Shown: piece by piece, positions 1 to 6,137 of the stretch | Position numbering within the stretch: the first letter of the stretch is position 1 | Layout: each line of letters begins with the position of its first letter | DNA from: a virus | Direction: 5' to 3' (one strand) | Virus record (IMG/VR): IMGVR_UViG_3300031215_000068 | Span: 1-23,743 of that record | Length of the DNA stretch: 23,743 bases | Notes under the pieces: model-generated | Databases searched by the model: none | What the model saw: the letters and a program-made list of their open reading frames with translations, nothing else | Told to the model about the DNA's origin: nothing | Made by a program: the position numbers and the translations under genes

Positions 1-1
1 T

Positions 2-334
2 CCCAACACCGACGAAACGGTGATTGTTTCCCGAGCGAATGCAAACGATCTAGTCAATCTGAATGGCTGGTCTTACGCGAGCGCCAAACCGGCAGAGCAA
101 TCCGTTGAAGATGCGGAACCTACCGACGCCACCGATACTGATGAGAATGAGCTGGAAACGGTCCCCTCGCCGGTAGCGGAAGAGACTGTCACTCCTGACG
201 CCGACGAAGAAGGTGAAATCGAGGCTCTGCGTGCTCGCGCCGCTGAGCTTGGTATCGAGTTCGACGGTCGGTGGCGTGAGAAGAAGCTGAAAGAAGCTAT
301 CGCCGAAGCTGAAGCCGAAGCCGAAGCCGAATAA
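2..334 (+). CDS. acidic phage protein, 5' end cut by window (head-region accessory protein)
   Basis: The frame is open from the first bases of the window, so this is the 3' part of a gene. A GTG at 20 has no ribosome binding site and is probably internal. The visible protein has a short ordered start (VIVSRANANDLVNLNGWSY), a long Asp/Glu/Pro/Thr-rich linker, and a C-terminal segment of about 35 residues (EIEALRARAAELGIEFDGRW and following) that resembles the small helix-extended-helix (HeH/LEM or SAP-like) domains of phage proteins. It ends in an alternating Glu-Ala tail. Such proteins often lie between capsid and head-completion genes, which fits this position. The start is paralogous in pattern to the next gene. 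The function is not known; a capsid-associated or DNA-contacting role is inference only. Confidence 0.6.
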   Translation, partial: PNTDETVIVSRANANDLVNLNGWSYASAKPAEQSVEDAEPTDATDTDENELETVPSPVAEETVTPDADEEGEIEALRARAAELGIEFDGRWREKKLKEAIAEAEAEAEAE

Positions 335-338
335 GCGA

Positions 339-359
339 TAGACCTTCAAGAGAGGTCTA
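339..359 (+). promoter_or_regulatory. hairpin covering the ribosome binding site of the 362 gene
   Basis: TAGACCT (339-345) and AGGTCTA (353-359) form a perfect 7-bp stem with a 7-base loop. The Shine-Dalgarno sequence GAGAGG (350-355) lies partly in the loop and partly in the 3' arm, and the stem ends two bases before the ATG at 362. If folded, it would limit translation of the small acidic protein. Its role is inferred from geometry alone. Confidence 0.4.
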
Positions 360-361
360 CC

Positions 362-568
362 ATGTACGAAAAGGTATTTTCACCTGAGGGTGAGATGTTT
401 GAAGTCCACCCTAACAGGGTCGCATATTTGATCCTCGACATGGGGTGGACCCGAAGCAAGGTTGAAACCCGTTCGGAACCAGAACCGGAACCAGAACCGG
501 AACCAGAACCGGAACCAGATTACGAGGAACTGGGCCTGTTCGACGAGGACAACGAAGAAGACGCCTAA
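362..568 (+). CDS. small acidic protein with Glu-Pro repeat
   Basis: This is a 68-residue protein with a Shine-Dalgarno GAGAGG six bases before its ATG. Residues 1-33 look ordered (FEVHPNRVAYLILDMGWTRS); the rest is a seven-fold Glu-Pro repeat followed by an Asp/Glu-rich tail. The first part resembles the start of the preceding gene in pattern: beta strand, Asn/Ala, hydrophobic helix, then Gly-Trp. Both may therefore be small phage proteins with one tiny folded unit and an acidic tail. It sits immediately before a strong terminator, so it is probably the last gene of the upstream (capsid) transcript. No named family is recognised. Confidence 0.65.
   Translation: MYEKVFSPEGEMFEVHPNRVAYLILDMGWTRSKVETRSEPEPEPEPEPEPEPDYEELGLFDEDNEEDA
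476..517 (+). repeat. 12-bp tandem repeat encoding Glu-Pro
   Basis: The unit GAACCAGAACCG is present about 3.5 times without a mismatch and encodes (Glu-Pro)7. The alternating CCA/CCG codons show that it grew by duplication of a 12-bp unit rather than by selection on single codons. Copy number may differ between relatives. Confidence 0.9.
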
Positions 569-594
569 CAAAGGCGCATAACACATTTTCCAAT

Positions 595-627
595 AAAGAG
601 GAGACCTTAGGTTTCCTCTTTTTTCTT
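595..627 (+). terminator. strong intrinsic terminator
   Basis: Bases 595-606 pair with 610-621 around the loop TTA to give a 12-bp stem, with one G-T pair in its inner half, followed directly by a run of T (619-624). This is a textbook rho-independent terminator. It separates the upstream (presumably capsid) transcript from the promoter at 661. Confidence 0.85.
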
Positions 628-660
628 ATGGGTTAGAAGTGATCTGTATTGTGACTTTCA

Positions 661-689
661 TTGACATTCGACCCATAATGACGTATAAG
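661..689 (+). promoter_or_regulatory. sigma70-type promoter TTGACA-17-TATAAG
   Basis: A perfect -35 box TTGACA (661-666), a 17-base spacer and a -10 box TATAAG (684-689) lie just after the terminator at 595-627. Transcription would start near 695-697. The ATG at 691 therefore cannot be the start of the following gene on this transcript, and the ATG at 751 is preferred. A 6-bp hairpin (ACCCGC 703-708 with GCGGGT 715-720) would form near the 5' end of the RNA. Confidence 0.7.
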
Positions 690-750
690 AATGACAATCA
701 ACACCCGCTCAAGTGCGGGTACCCATCCACAAATCGTACCGGGGGTATGC

Positions 751-1068
751 ATGTTTGGTAAGAACCACCATCCCGCAAGCGACTCAGGGTGGTTACACAC
801 TGTTTTGGTGAAAATCGACCAAGGTGTTTCCGCGCTTCAACAGGACGTTGCCTCGATCAAATCTGATCAGAGGGCGATGGCGAAGCAAAATGATCGTCTG
901 GATCAGCGGGTTACTGACATTGAAAGCGTTATTATGAAACTCAGGACGAAAGAAGTTGAACGCGTATCTCAATGGAACGGACCAAAAGCGGTTGCAGCGG
1001 TAGTCGCAAGTCTGGTGCCGATTATAATAATCGTAAATTATATTACGGGACAGTACGTCGCTATGTAG
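751..1068 (+). CDS. small coiled-coil protein with C-terminal membrane segment (holin/XhlA-like layout)
   Basis: This is a 105-residue protein. The frame is open back to an ATG at 691, but that ATG lies at the -10 box of the promoter and lacks a binding site; the ATG at 751 follows GGGGG and is preferred. Residues about 15-75 form a predicted heptad-like coiled coil with charged positions (IDQGVSALQQDVASIKSDQR and onward). Residues about 80-100 are strongly hydrophobic (AVAAVVASLVPIIIIVNYI), followed by a short tail. A coiled coil followed by a single membrane span is the layout of XhlA-type haemolysin/holin accessory proteins and some small phage membrane proteins. No sequence motif proves a lysis role, and no endolysin is visible nearby. 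It is the first gene after a strong promoter. Confidence 0.6.
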   Translation: MFGKNHHPASDSGWLHTVLVKIDQGVSALQQDVASIKSDQRAMAKQNDRLDQRVTDIESVIMKLRTKEVERVSQWNGPKAVAAVVASLVPIIIIVNYITGQYVAM

Positions 1069-1106
1069 CGTCGGTCGTCTGAATATTCTTATTACTGTTT
1101 TTCGTG

Positions 1107-1138
1107 CGTCATGCAAGAGATTCAAGTATTGCGTGACG
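1107..1138 (+). promoter_or_regulatory. intergenic hairpin
   Basis: CGTCATGCAA (1107-1116) pairs with TTGCGTGACG (1129-1138) through ten positions, one of them G-T, with a 12-base loop. There is no T run, so it is not a standard terminator. The arms carry the CGTCA/TGACG sequence that recurs in other spacers of this window. The 128-base spacer 1069-1196 holds no other clear feature except the binding site GGAGGGG before the GTG at 1197. Confidence 0.35.
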
Positions 1139-1196
1139 GAATTCAGTGAGCTACCACCATCGACACGGATGACAATAACTGTGACGGAGGGGTAAA

Positions 1197-1376
1197 GTGT
1201 TCACAAAAGACGAAAAAGATAAGATGGTTCTTCAGTCCCGAAACAAACGTATTTCGGTACTTCTTGAGATAGAAATGACGGTCATAGTTAGACAAGAAAT
1301 CGTCAACGAGACTATGGAGTGTCTTGCGCTACTTCTTCATGTGCAGACCACCATAGAGCCGGAAATATCCGGCTAA
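1197..1376 (+). CDS. hypothetical 59-residue protein with GTG start
   Basis: This short gene has a strong Shine-Dalgarno GGAGGGG a few bases before a GTG start and runs 59 codons to TAA. The product begins MFTKDEKDKMVLQSRNKRIS and is followed by an amphipathic, probably helical stretch rich in Leu, Ile, Val and Glu (VLLEIEMTVIVRQEIVNETM), then a Leu-rich segment. No membrane segment or known motif is seen. It lies between the coiled-coil membrane protein and phoH in the same direction and is probably in the transcript from 661. No family is recognised. The good binding site and the lack of any competing frame are the case for calling it real. Confidence 0.5.
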   Translation: MFTKDEKDKMVLQSRNKRISVLLEIEMTVIVRQEIVNETMECLALLLHVQTTIEPEISG

Positions 1377-1431
1377 ACAACAAGGTGATACGGGGCAATG
1401 GCAAAGGTTTTTCCTATTCCTTGGAGGACCT

Positions 1432-2187
1432 ATGTCTGACGACTTCTTCGAAACGGTGACTCAGTCACCAAAAGCGCAACGCCGCATGAACCGGAAGAAG
1501 AATAAGGAGGTCAGGCAACTCGCCCGAACCCCGAAGCCAATAGAACCAAAAACGGAAACACAGGCAGAGTATCTTGGTAGTCTTCGTGAAGGCGATCAGT
1601 GCTTCGCAGTCGGCGGAGCAGGTACGGGTAAGACGTATCTAGCCGCTCGCCACGCTATGGAACGCCTTCTCAAGGGAGAAGTAGACCATATCGTTCTAGC
1701 GAGGCCGACCGTGTCAGACGCTCGTCACCGGCTAGGGTTTCTACCCGGCAACAAAGACGAGAAGCTTGCGGAATGGCTGGTCCCGCTGGTCGCGGCTCTA
1801 AAAGAAGGTTGTGCTCCTTCTGAATATGCTCAGTTTGTCCGAGAAGGAAAGATCGAGTTCCAATCGTTTGAACACATCCGAGGTCGGACTTTCAACAATT
1901 CTGTGGTACTTCTTGACGAGGCACAGAACTGCACGGTTAAAGACCTGATCACATTCCTTACTCGTCAGGGTATGGAGGCTCAAGTGATCGTTAATGGTGA
2001 TACGGATCAAGTCGATATCCACGACTCTGGTCTGGAAAAAATCCTCGATATGATCGAGTTGTACGATTTCATCGAAGCGGACATTATTGAGTTCGGTCCT
2101 GAAGATGTCGTGCGTAGCCCAAGAGCAAAACAATGGGTGAAGGCTATTTCTTTAGCCAAAGACGCTGGACTCTTGACTCCTGCTTAA
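1432..2187 (+). CDS. phoH: PhoH-like P-loop ATPase
   Basis: This is a 251-residue protein of the PhoH family, an ATPase with a fold related to superfamily 1 helicases. Walker A is GGAGTGKT (residues 61-68). The PhoH signature RPTVSDARHRLGFLPG lies at 91-106, Walker B VVLLDEAQN at 158-166, the sensor-like NGDTDQ at 188-193 and the Arg-containing VVRSP at 226-230. All expected motifs are intact. The basic N-terminus (residues 15-40) precedes the ATPase domain. PhoH proteins are common in phages, especially marine ones; their role is not settled, with RNA metabolism and phosphate-starvation response both proposed. Shine-Dalgarno GGAGG lies four bases before the ATG. Its place beside structural genes, rather than in a replication block, is unusual. 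Confidence 0.93.
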   Translation: MSDDFFETVTQSPKAQRRMNRKKNKEVRQLARTPKPIEPKTETQAEYLGSLREGDQCFAVGGAGTGKTYLAARHAMERLLKGEVDHIVLARPTVSDARHRLGFLPGNKDEKLAEWLVPLVAALKEGCAPSEYAQFVREGKIEFQSFEHIRGRTFNNSVVLLDEAQNCTVKDLITFLTRQGMEAQVIVNGDTDQVDIHDSGLEKILDMIELYDFIEADIIEFGPEDVVRSPRAKQWVKAISLAKDAGLLTPA

Positions 2188-2190
2188 AAG

Positions 2191-2207
2191 CGTCATATTA
2201 AATGACT
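2191..2207 (+). promoter_or_regulatory. CGTCA-N7-TGACT dyad
   Basis: CGTCA (2191-2195) and TGACT (2203-2207) flank a seven-base AT-rich spacer in the 42-base gap between phoH and the connector gene. The same half-sites at the same spacing occur at 4034 and 18624. It may be an operator-like site; no good -10 box follows here. Confidence 0.35.
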
Positions 2208-2229
2208 CTATGAATCGAAGGATTGCGTG

Positions 2230-2751
2230 ATGTTCAACTTCAAGGCTGAAGATGGTACTGGCTACATGGACGCGACATCGTACGTGTCTGTGGAAGACGG
2301 TCGCGTGATCCTCTCGCTTCACCCGTCGCCTCTGGCTGCGAAGTTTTCTGTACTGGAAGATGACGAGATCGGAAAGCGCTTCTCGTACGCCTCCAAATTC
2401 CTCGACAACCGGGCGGAGTGGTTCGGCGACAAGTCGTCTGAAACACAAGCTCTCCGTTGGCCTCGCAAGGATGTCAAAGGGCGGGACGGTTACAAAATCC
2501 CGCGCGACACCATTCCTGAGCTTATCAAGGAAGCGGTTGTCGAGATGGCTATCGCATTGTTGGCGAAAGACCTGACTTCTGACTCGTCTCTGGACAACAT
2601 CAAAGAGCTTGATGTCGACGGAGCGGTTCGGATCGAATTCGCTAGTTCGTCTACGGCGGGATCGATCCCTGTGAACGTGCTTCACATGCTTTCCTCGCTC
2701 GGCACATTCAATGTCGGCGGACGTCAAGCCGTCAAGATCAAGAGGTCCTAA
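2230..2751 (+). CDS. head-tail connector / adaptor protein (DnaT-like family)
   Basis: This is a 173-residue protein. The ATG at 2230 is preferred over the GTG at 2227 because AAGGA (2218-2222) is then seven bases away. The features TSYVSVEDG near the start, KFLDNRAEWFG in the middle, then QALRWPRKDV and a helical region beginning IPELIKEAVVEMAIALL, follow the pattern of phage head-tail adaptors annotated as 'DnaT-like ssDNA-binding', which plug the portal at head completion. Its position ahead of FII-, Z- and U-like genes agrees. The name DnaT-like reflects database history and does not show DNA binding here. The stop overlaps the next ATG (TAATG). Confidence 0.75.
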   Translation: MFNFKAEDGTGYMDATSYVSVEDGRVILSLHPSPLAAKFSVLEDDEIGKRFSYASKFLDNRAEWFGDKSSETQALRWPRKDVKGRDGYKIPRDTIPELIKEAVVEMAIALLAKDLTSDSSLDNIKELDVDGAVRIEFASSSTAGSIPVNVLHMLSSLGTFNVGGRQAVKIKRS

Positions 2752-3116
2752 TGAACCTCGCTTCTCTGGTCTCTGAAGCCCTCTCTAAAGCCGGGTCCAT
2801 GGTTGAGGGGCTGGTCGTTGATGCGGTCTATCACCGGCACCTAGGATCGTCCTATGACACCCAAGCAGGCAGGGTGACCGCTGACACGGTAACCTCTGAT
2901 ATCGGAAGCGTCCTCATGCGCTCCTTCAAGGAGGAAGAGCGTACGGGGGATGTTGAGCCGATGACCGATAAGAAGCTGTTCGTTGACGGTCTTAAGATCG
3001 ATTTCGAGCCTTCGACCGATGACTACCTGACGATCAACGAACGCCGCTGGAACGTCCATTCGTGGAGTCAATACACCGGCAGGGCAGGGTTCAATATCCA
3101 CGTTCGGGAGGCGTAG
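2751..3116 (+). CDS. head-tail joining protein (FII-like position)
   Basis: This is a 121-residue protein that starts within the stop of the connector gene. Lambda FII is 117 residues and occupies the same place in the order. The visible parts are an N-terminal helix (LASLVSEALSKAGSMVEGLV), a stretch with Thr/Asp-rich turns, and a beta-rich C-terminal half (KKLFVDGLKIDF ... DYLTINERRWNVHSW). The family match rests mainly on position, length and the FII-like beta pattern; sequence identity cannot be judged by eye. The gene is followed directly by the Z-like gene, with the binding site GGGAGG inside its own 3' end. Confidence 0.6.
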   Translation: MNLASLVSEALSKAGSMVEGLVVDAVYHRHLGSSYDTQAGRVTADTVTSDIGSVLMRSFKEEERTGDVEPMTDKKLFVDGLKIDFEPSTDDYLTINERRWNVHSWSQYTGRAGFNIHVREA

Positions 3117-3593
3117 GTGATTACCGCAAACCTCGGCGCATTCTCCGCTGGGCTCGATAGGGCGGTTGATAAGATCGAGAAGAAATTCCGCGCGCGTGTG
3201 ATTGGGTCGGTAAACTTCACCCACTCAATGATCCTCTCCCGAACTCCGGTACATACTGGTCAGTCGATCAGGAACTACATCTGGACCGTTGATAAGCAGT
3301 ACACCGGCCCTCAAGTCGGTGCTGCGGGTACCATGCCTCCCGGCCCGACCAACTCTATGTCGCTTGGATCGGAGCCTAGACGACCCGCTAACGAGGGTCG
3401 CCCTACTCGGTCGAAGTTGGCGTTGGACTTCAAAAACCCCTACCGTAATTTCGTCCTGACGAACGTCGCCGACACGATCAAAGACCTTGAATACGGGTTG
3501 CTCCCGTCGCCAGATAGGTCCCGTTCCCCGGCTGGTATGTTTGGGATCACTCTTAAAGCTCTCTCGGCACGTATCGCATCGGGGACCATCTAA
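3117..3593 (+). CDS. neck / tail completion protein (HK97 gp10- or lambda Z-like)
   Basis: This is a 158-residue protein starting with GTG, five bases after GGGAGG. The pattern TPVHTGQSIRNYIWTV (residues about 42-58), later FVLTNVADTIKDLEYG and a C-terminal PAGMFGIT, is the hallmark of HK97 gp10-type neck proteins: a 'TPV.TG' turn, an 'N...Y...LE.G' loop and a closing 'aPaGM' segment. These proteins help join or complete the tail at the head end. The gene overlaps the next one by one base (TAATG), which suggests coupled translation. Confidence 0.8.
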   Translation: MITANLGAFSAGLDRAVDKIEKKFRARVIGSVNFTHSMILSRTPVHTGQSIRNYIWTVDKQYTGPQVGAAGTMPPGPTNSMSLGSEPRRPANEGRPTRSKLALDFKNPYRNFVLTNVADTIKDLEYGLLPSPDRSRSPAGMFGITLKALSARIASGTI

Positions 3594-4018
3594 TGTCGTT
3601 CAATCAATTCCGCGCTCGGGTAGAAGGTGACCTAGCCGCAAAGTTCGGTCAGGACTACCCAGACATTCCAGTGAATTTCCCGAACACGCCGTATAGAGAC
3701 GGCACCACGGGGCGCGTCGCCAGCCTTGCATATGTCGATGAAGACTCGTTCACGGCAAGTATTGGTGGTCGAAAGGTTAAACGGTTTCCGGGCATTATCC
3801 AGATCGATATCATTGTTACGGTCGACACTGGCGCGGGTGAGGCTGTAGAGATTGCTGAAAAAGTCGCCTCGATCTTCGACAGTGAAGAAATCTCCATCGC
3901 GCCGGACCATGACGTTACTTTCAAAGTCCCTCAGATCAAACAGCTAGGCGTCCAAGGTGAGAGCTTTCGTGTAGCCGCCCGCATTCCATACCTACGAGAT
4001 ACCTACACGAACGCGTAA
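3593..4018 (+). CDS. tail terminator (lambda U-like / DUF4128-like)
   Basis: This is a 141-residue protein with an N-terminal helix and a beta-rich core (FPGIIQIDIIVTVDTGAGEA, then a helix EIAEKVASIFDS), ending in RVAARIPYLRD. That is the pattern of the tail terminator family, whose hexamer caps the tail tube and fits it to the head; lambda U is 131 residues. It directly follows the Z-like gene and precedes the major tail protein, as in lambda. It is the last gene before a 168-base spacer with its own promoter. Confidence 0.8.
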   Translation: MSFNQFRARVEGDLAAKFGQDYPDIPVNFPNTPYRDGTTGRVASLAYVDEDSFTASIGGRKVKRFPGIIQIDIIVTVDTGAGEAVEIAEKVASIFDSEEISIAPDHDVTFKVPQIKQLGVQGESFRVAARIPYLRDTYTNA

Positions 4019-4023
4019 TAGCG

Positions 4024-4073
4024 TGAGCCGTAGCGTCATATGCATTGACATTTTCGGCTCATTGGGTTAGCTT
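4024..4073 (+). promoter_or_regulatory. putative promoter with dyads before the major tail protein
   Basis: TTGACA (4045-4050), a 17-base spacer and TAGCTT (4068-4073; a weak -10) lie between the tail terminator gene and the major tail protein. The -35 box overlaps a CGTCA-N7-TGACA dyad (4034-4050), and both lie inside an outer inverted repeat, TGAGCCG (4024-4030) with CGGCTCA (4055-4061). A dedicated promoter for the most abundant tail protein would make sense. The -35 is strong but the -10 is not. Confidence 0.45.
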
Positions 4074-4085
4074 TCGTGACAAATG

Positions 4086-4104
4086 TAGGGCCTCTGAGGC
4101 CCTA
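4086..4104 (+). promoter_or_regulatory. GC-rich hairpin in the leader of the major tail protein
   Basis: TAGGGCC (4086-4092) pairs with GGCCCTA (4098-4104) around the loop TCTGA. Only two T follow, so termination is doubtful. It lies just after the expected start of transcription from the 4045 promoter and could protect the 5' end of the mRNA or act as a partial terminator for the upstream genes. Confidence 0.45.
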
Positions 4105-4186
4105 TTCGTCATTGAACGCGCGGGCCGCAAAACTCGGTGAGTGACCGGTCCAATACCCCAACAATCACCAAGTTAGGAGGCAACCC

Positions 4187-5989
4187 GTGCAGTTTGCCGA
4201 GTCAAATAGCGTATCCATTCGAACTCTTCTCGAAAACGAGTGGGGTAGCATCCCTTCGACCGGCGTGACGCGCGCCCGGCGTTTTACTTCGTCCAGCATC
4301 GGCGCTTCGAAAGAGACCTCTGAGAGCGAAGAGATTCGCGACGACGGTCAGGTTGAAGACATCTCCGAAGTCGGTAAAGCGACTGGCGGCGACATCAATT
4401 TCGAATTCGCGGCTGGTACTGTCGACGAAGAGCTTTCGGCGGTCACCCGCGGCGCTTGGTCTCGCCCGATGACGTTCGACACCTTCTATGGTTCCATCGT
4501 GTCGTTCACCGCGACCGACGAGGTCACGATTAGCGGTGGTGATTTAACCCCGTATTTCACGGCTGGTCGCCGGGTCCTGACGAGCGGCTTCAAGACGCCG
4601 ACGAACAACAACTACTTCCAAATCTCCGCCGTCGCTTTCGATTCGCCGACGAACACGACCACGATCACATTCACCGACACGACCGGCACCGTGGAAGCTG
4701 GAAACGACAACGGTCGTATTTCTGATGCGAACGACGTTCTCTTCCTGAATAACACCAACCTTCGCCTTGGCACCGCTGGTGAGCGCGCTATCGACTCCAA
4801 TTCGACCAATGCATTCGCTTCGTCGATTGCTGCGGGTCAGCTCTTCATCGGTCAACGTCTGTTCGTCGAGGGTGCTGGTTTCGAAGAAGGCTCCGTCGAG
4901 TTCGCCGCACCCGCTGAAGCTGGTGACAAAGTCGTTATCTCCGATGGCAAACGGTCTGTGACGTTCGAATTCGGCACCGCCGTTACGTTCGGCGCGGTAG
5001 CCGTCGCTCCGGGCTCCGCTCTCGATGATTCTGCTGCTAACCTCGCTGCTGCGATCAACGAACAACGCGTATACGGCAAGCTCTCTGTTTCCGCGAAAGC
5101 CTCCACCGGTACTGTGACGATCCGTAACCTTCGTGTCACGGGCGGCTCTATCTCCTCCGCTGACGCCACCGTGTCGGCGTTTTCTGGTGGCGACGAAACC
5201 GCGCGCGGCTTCTTCACGATCACTGGATTGACGTCCGACAAAGTGACTGTCGCTGAAGATATCGCTACTGTCACCGGTGCGCCGATCACCATCAAGTCTT
5301 CGATGCTCCGCAATCCGGGCAACGCAGCCGATATGGTGTATCGATCCTTTACGGTCGAAGAAGCCTACGCCACGGTGAACCAATACTTCGTCCGCGACGG
5401 TCTGCGCGTTGGTACGTTCTCCATGGAGACGTCGGCACAGTCCAAGATCACGGGCTCCTTCGGTTACACCGGTCGCGCCTCTGACATCCGCCAGAGCCCG
5501 CTTCTGGGCGCTGCGCCGTACACTCCGGTGAACGCCGCTCAGACCCGCATCACCAACGCCTCTACCAACGTCGGCGCGATCCGCAAAGACGGCTCTGAAC
5601 TCGCGACGGCTGTTCAATCGATTTCTTTCAGCGCTGAAGTGAACCTTCGTGCTCAGACTGCGGTCGGCTCTGAATACGCCCGTGGCATCGGTTCTGGTCG
5701 CCTGAACGTCTCTGGCGGCATCACGGCATACTTCCAAGACGGTATCTTGTTCCAACACTTCCTTGATCACGATACGGTCTCCTTCGACTGGCCCTACACC
5801 GACGTGGACGGCAACACCTATCACTTCACTATTCCTGCCGCTGTGATCACCTCTGACACGGTCGCTCCGGGCGGCATCGATCAAGACGTGACCGAGAACA
5901 TGGAATGGCAAGCGAAGCGTGACCCGTCCACCAACTGCACGCTTCAGATCGACCGGTTCTCCTCGATCCATCCGATTGCTGCCTTCTAA
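4187..5989 (+). CDS. major tail (tube) protein, unusually long
   Basis: This is a 600-residue protein with a GTG start six bases after the strong binding site AGGAGG. The N-terminal 100 residues (SIRTLLENEWG, then FTSSSIGASKETSESEEIR, VEDISEVGKATGGDINFEF and VDEELSAVTRGAW) match the phage tail tube protein family (Phage_tube_2 type), whose members polymerise into the inner tube; homologues are commonly about 300 residues. The C-terminal third (INASTNVGAIRKDG-like segments, SAEVNLRAQTAVGSEYARGIG, then DQDVTENMEWQAKRDP) also fits. Between them, residues about 229-338 form a separate beta-rich module with the pattern VVISDGKRSVTFEF ... NLAAAINEQ, probably a surface decoration. The gene has its own promoter region and is flanked downstream by a structured spacer. 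Confidence 0.88.
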   Translation: MQFAESNSVSIRTLLENEWGSIPSTGVTRARRFTSSSIGASKETSESEEIRDDGQVEDISEVGKATGGDINFEFAAGTVDEELSAVTRGAWSRPMTFDTFYGSIVSFTATDEVTISGGDLTPYFTAGRRVLTSGFKTPTNNNYFQISAVAFDSPTNTTTITFTDTTGTVEAGNDNGRISDANDVLFLNNTNLRLGTAGERAIDSNSTNAFASSIAAGQLFIGQRLFVEGAGFEEGSVEFAAPAEAGDKVVISDGKRSVTFEFGTAVTFGAVAVAPGSALDDSAANLAAAINEQRVYGKLSVSAKASTGTVTIRNLRVTGGSISSADATVSAFSGGDETARGFFTITGLTSDKVTVAEDIATVTGAPITIKSSMLRNPGNAADMVYRSFTVEEAYATVNQYFVRDGLRVGTFSMETSAQSKITGSFGYTGRASDIRQSPLLGAAPYTPVNAAQTRITNASTNVGAIRKDGSELATAVQSISFSAEVNLRAQTAVGSEYARGIGSGRLNVSGGITAYFQDGILFQHFLDHDTVSFDWPYTDVDGNTYHFTIPAAVITSDTVAPGGIDQDVTENMEWQAKRDPSTNCTLQIDRFSSIHPIAAF

Positions 5990-6032
5990 CGTCATCTGAC
6001 GTGACGGTAAACCCCCACAGTCAACTAGAATA

Positions 6033-6107
6033 ACCCGACCCGTCGAAAGACGAACGCGGCGTTCCGCGCGGAACGGGGGGGAGAGGTGGTCGGGTCCTCT
6101 CCTCCCC
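6033..6107 (+). ncRNA. structured leader / possible pseudoknot between major tail protein and chaperone
   Basis: Four helices can be drawn. CGTC-GAAA-GACG (6041-6052) has a GNRA tetraloop. The palindrome CGTTCC-GCGC-GGAACG spans 6060-6075. A 12-bp stem pairs 6075-6086 with 6096-6107, with one G-U pair and a nine-base loop. Finally ACCCGACC (6033-6040) is exactly complementary to GGTCGGGT (6088-6095), which occupies eight of the nine bases of that loop. This permits a pseudoknot, or a switch between a multibranch fold and the third hairpin. No U run follows. Its role (mRNA processing, attenuation, or lowering chaperone translation) is inference. Confidence 0.4.
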
Positions 6108-6137
6108 ATCCTTAACCCTGACAGGACTTATACCACC

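Noticed and set aside
691-750. ATG at 691 as the start of the coiled-coil membrane protein
   Set aside because: It begins two bases after the -10 box, would lie upstream of the expected transcript start, and has no binding site; 751 is better.
1398-1439. 13-codon peptide overlapping the phoH start
   Set aside because: It has a start and a weak GGGG site but is too short to separate from chance, and it lacks any leader-peptide feature.
2152-2727. 191-codon minus-strand frame over the connector gene
   Set aside because: It has Arg-rich low-complexity protein sequence and lies fully inside a gene with clear family features.
4544-6109. 521-codon open frame on the minus strand across the major tail protein
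   Set aside because: It is the complement of a well-supported gene, rich in Arg and Gly as expected from reading GC-biased codons backwards, with no binding site or recognisable domain.
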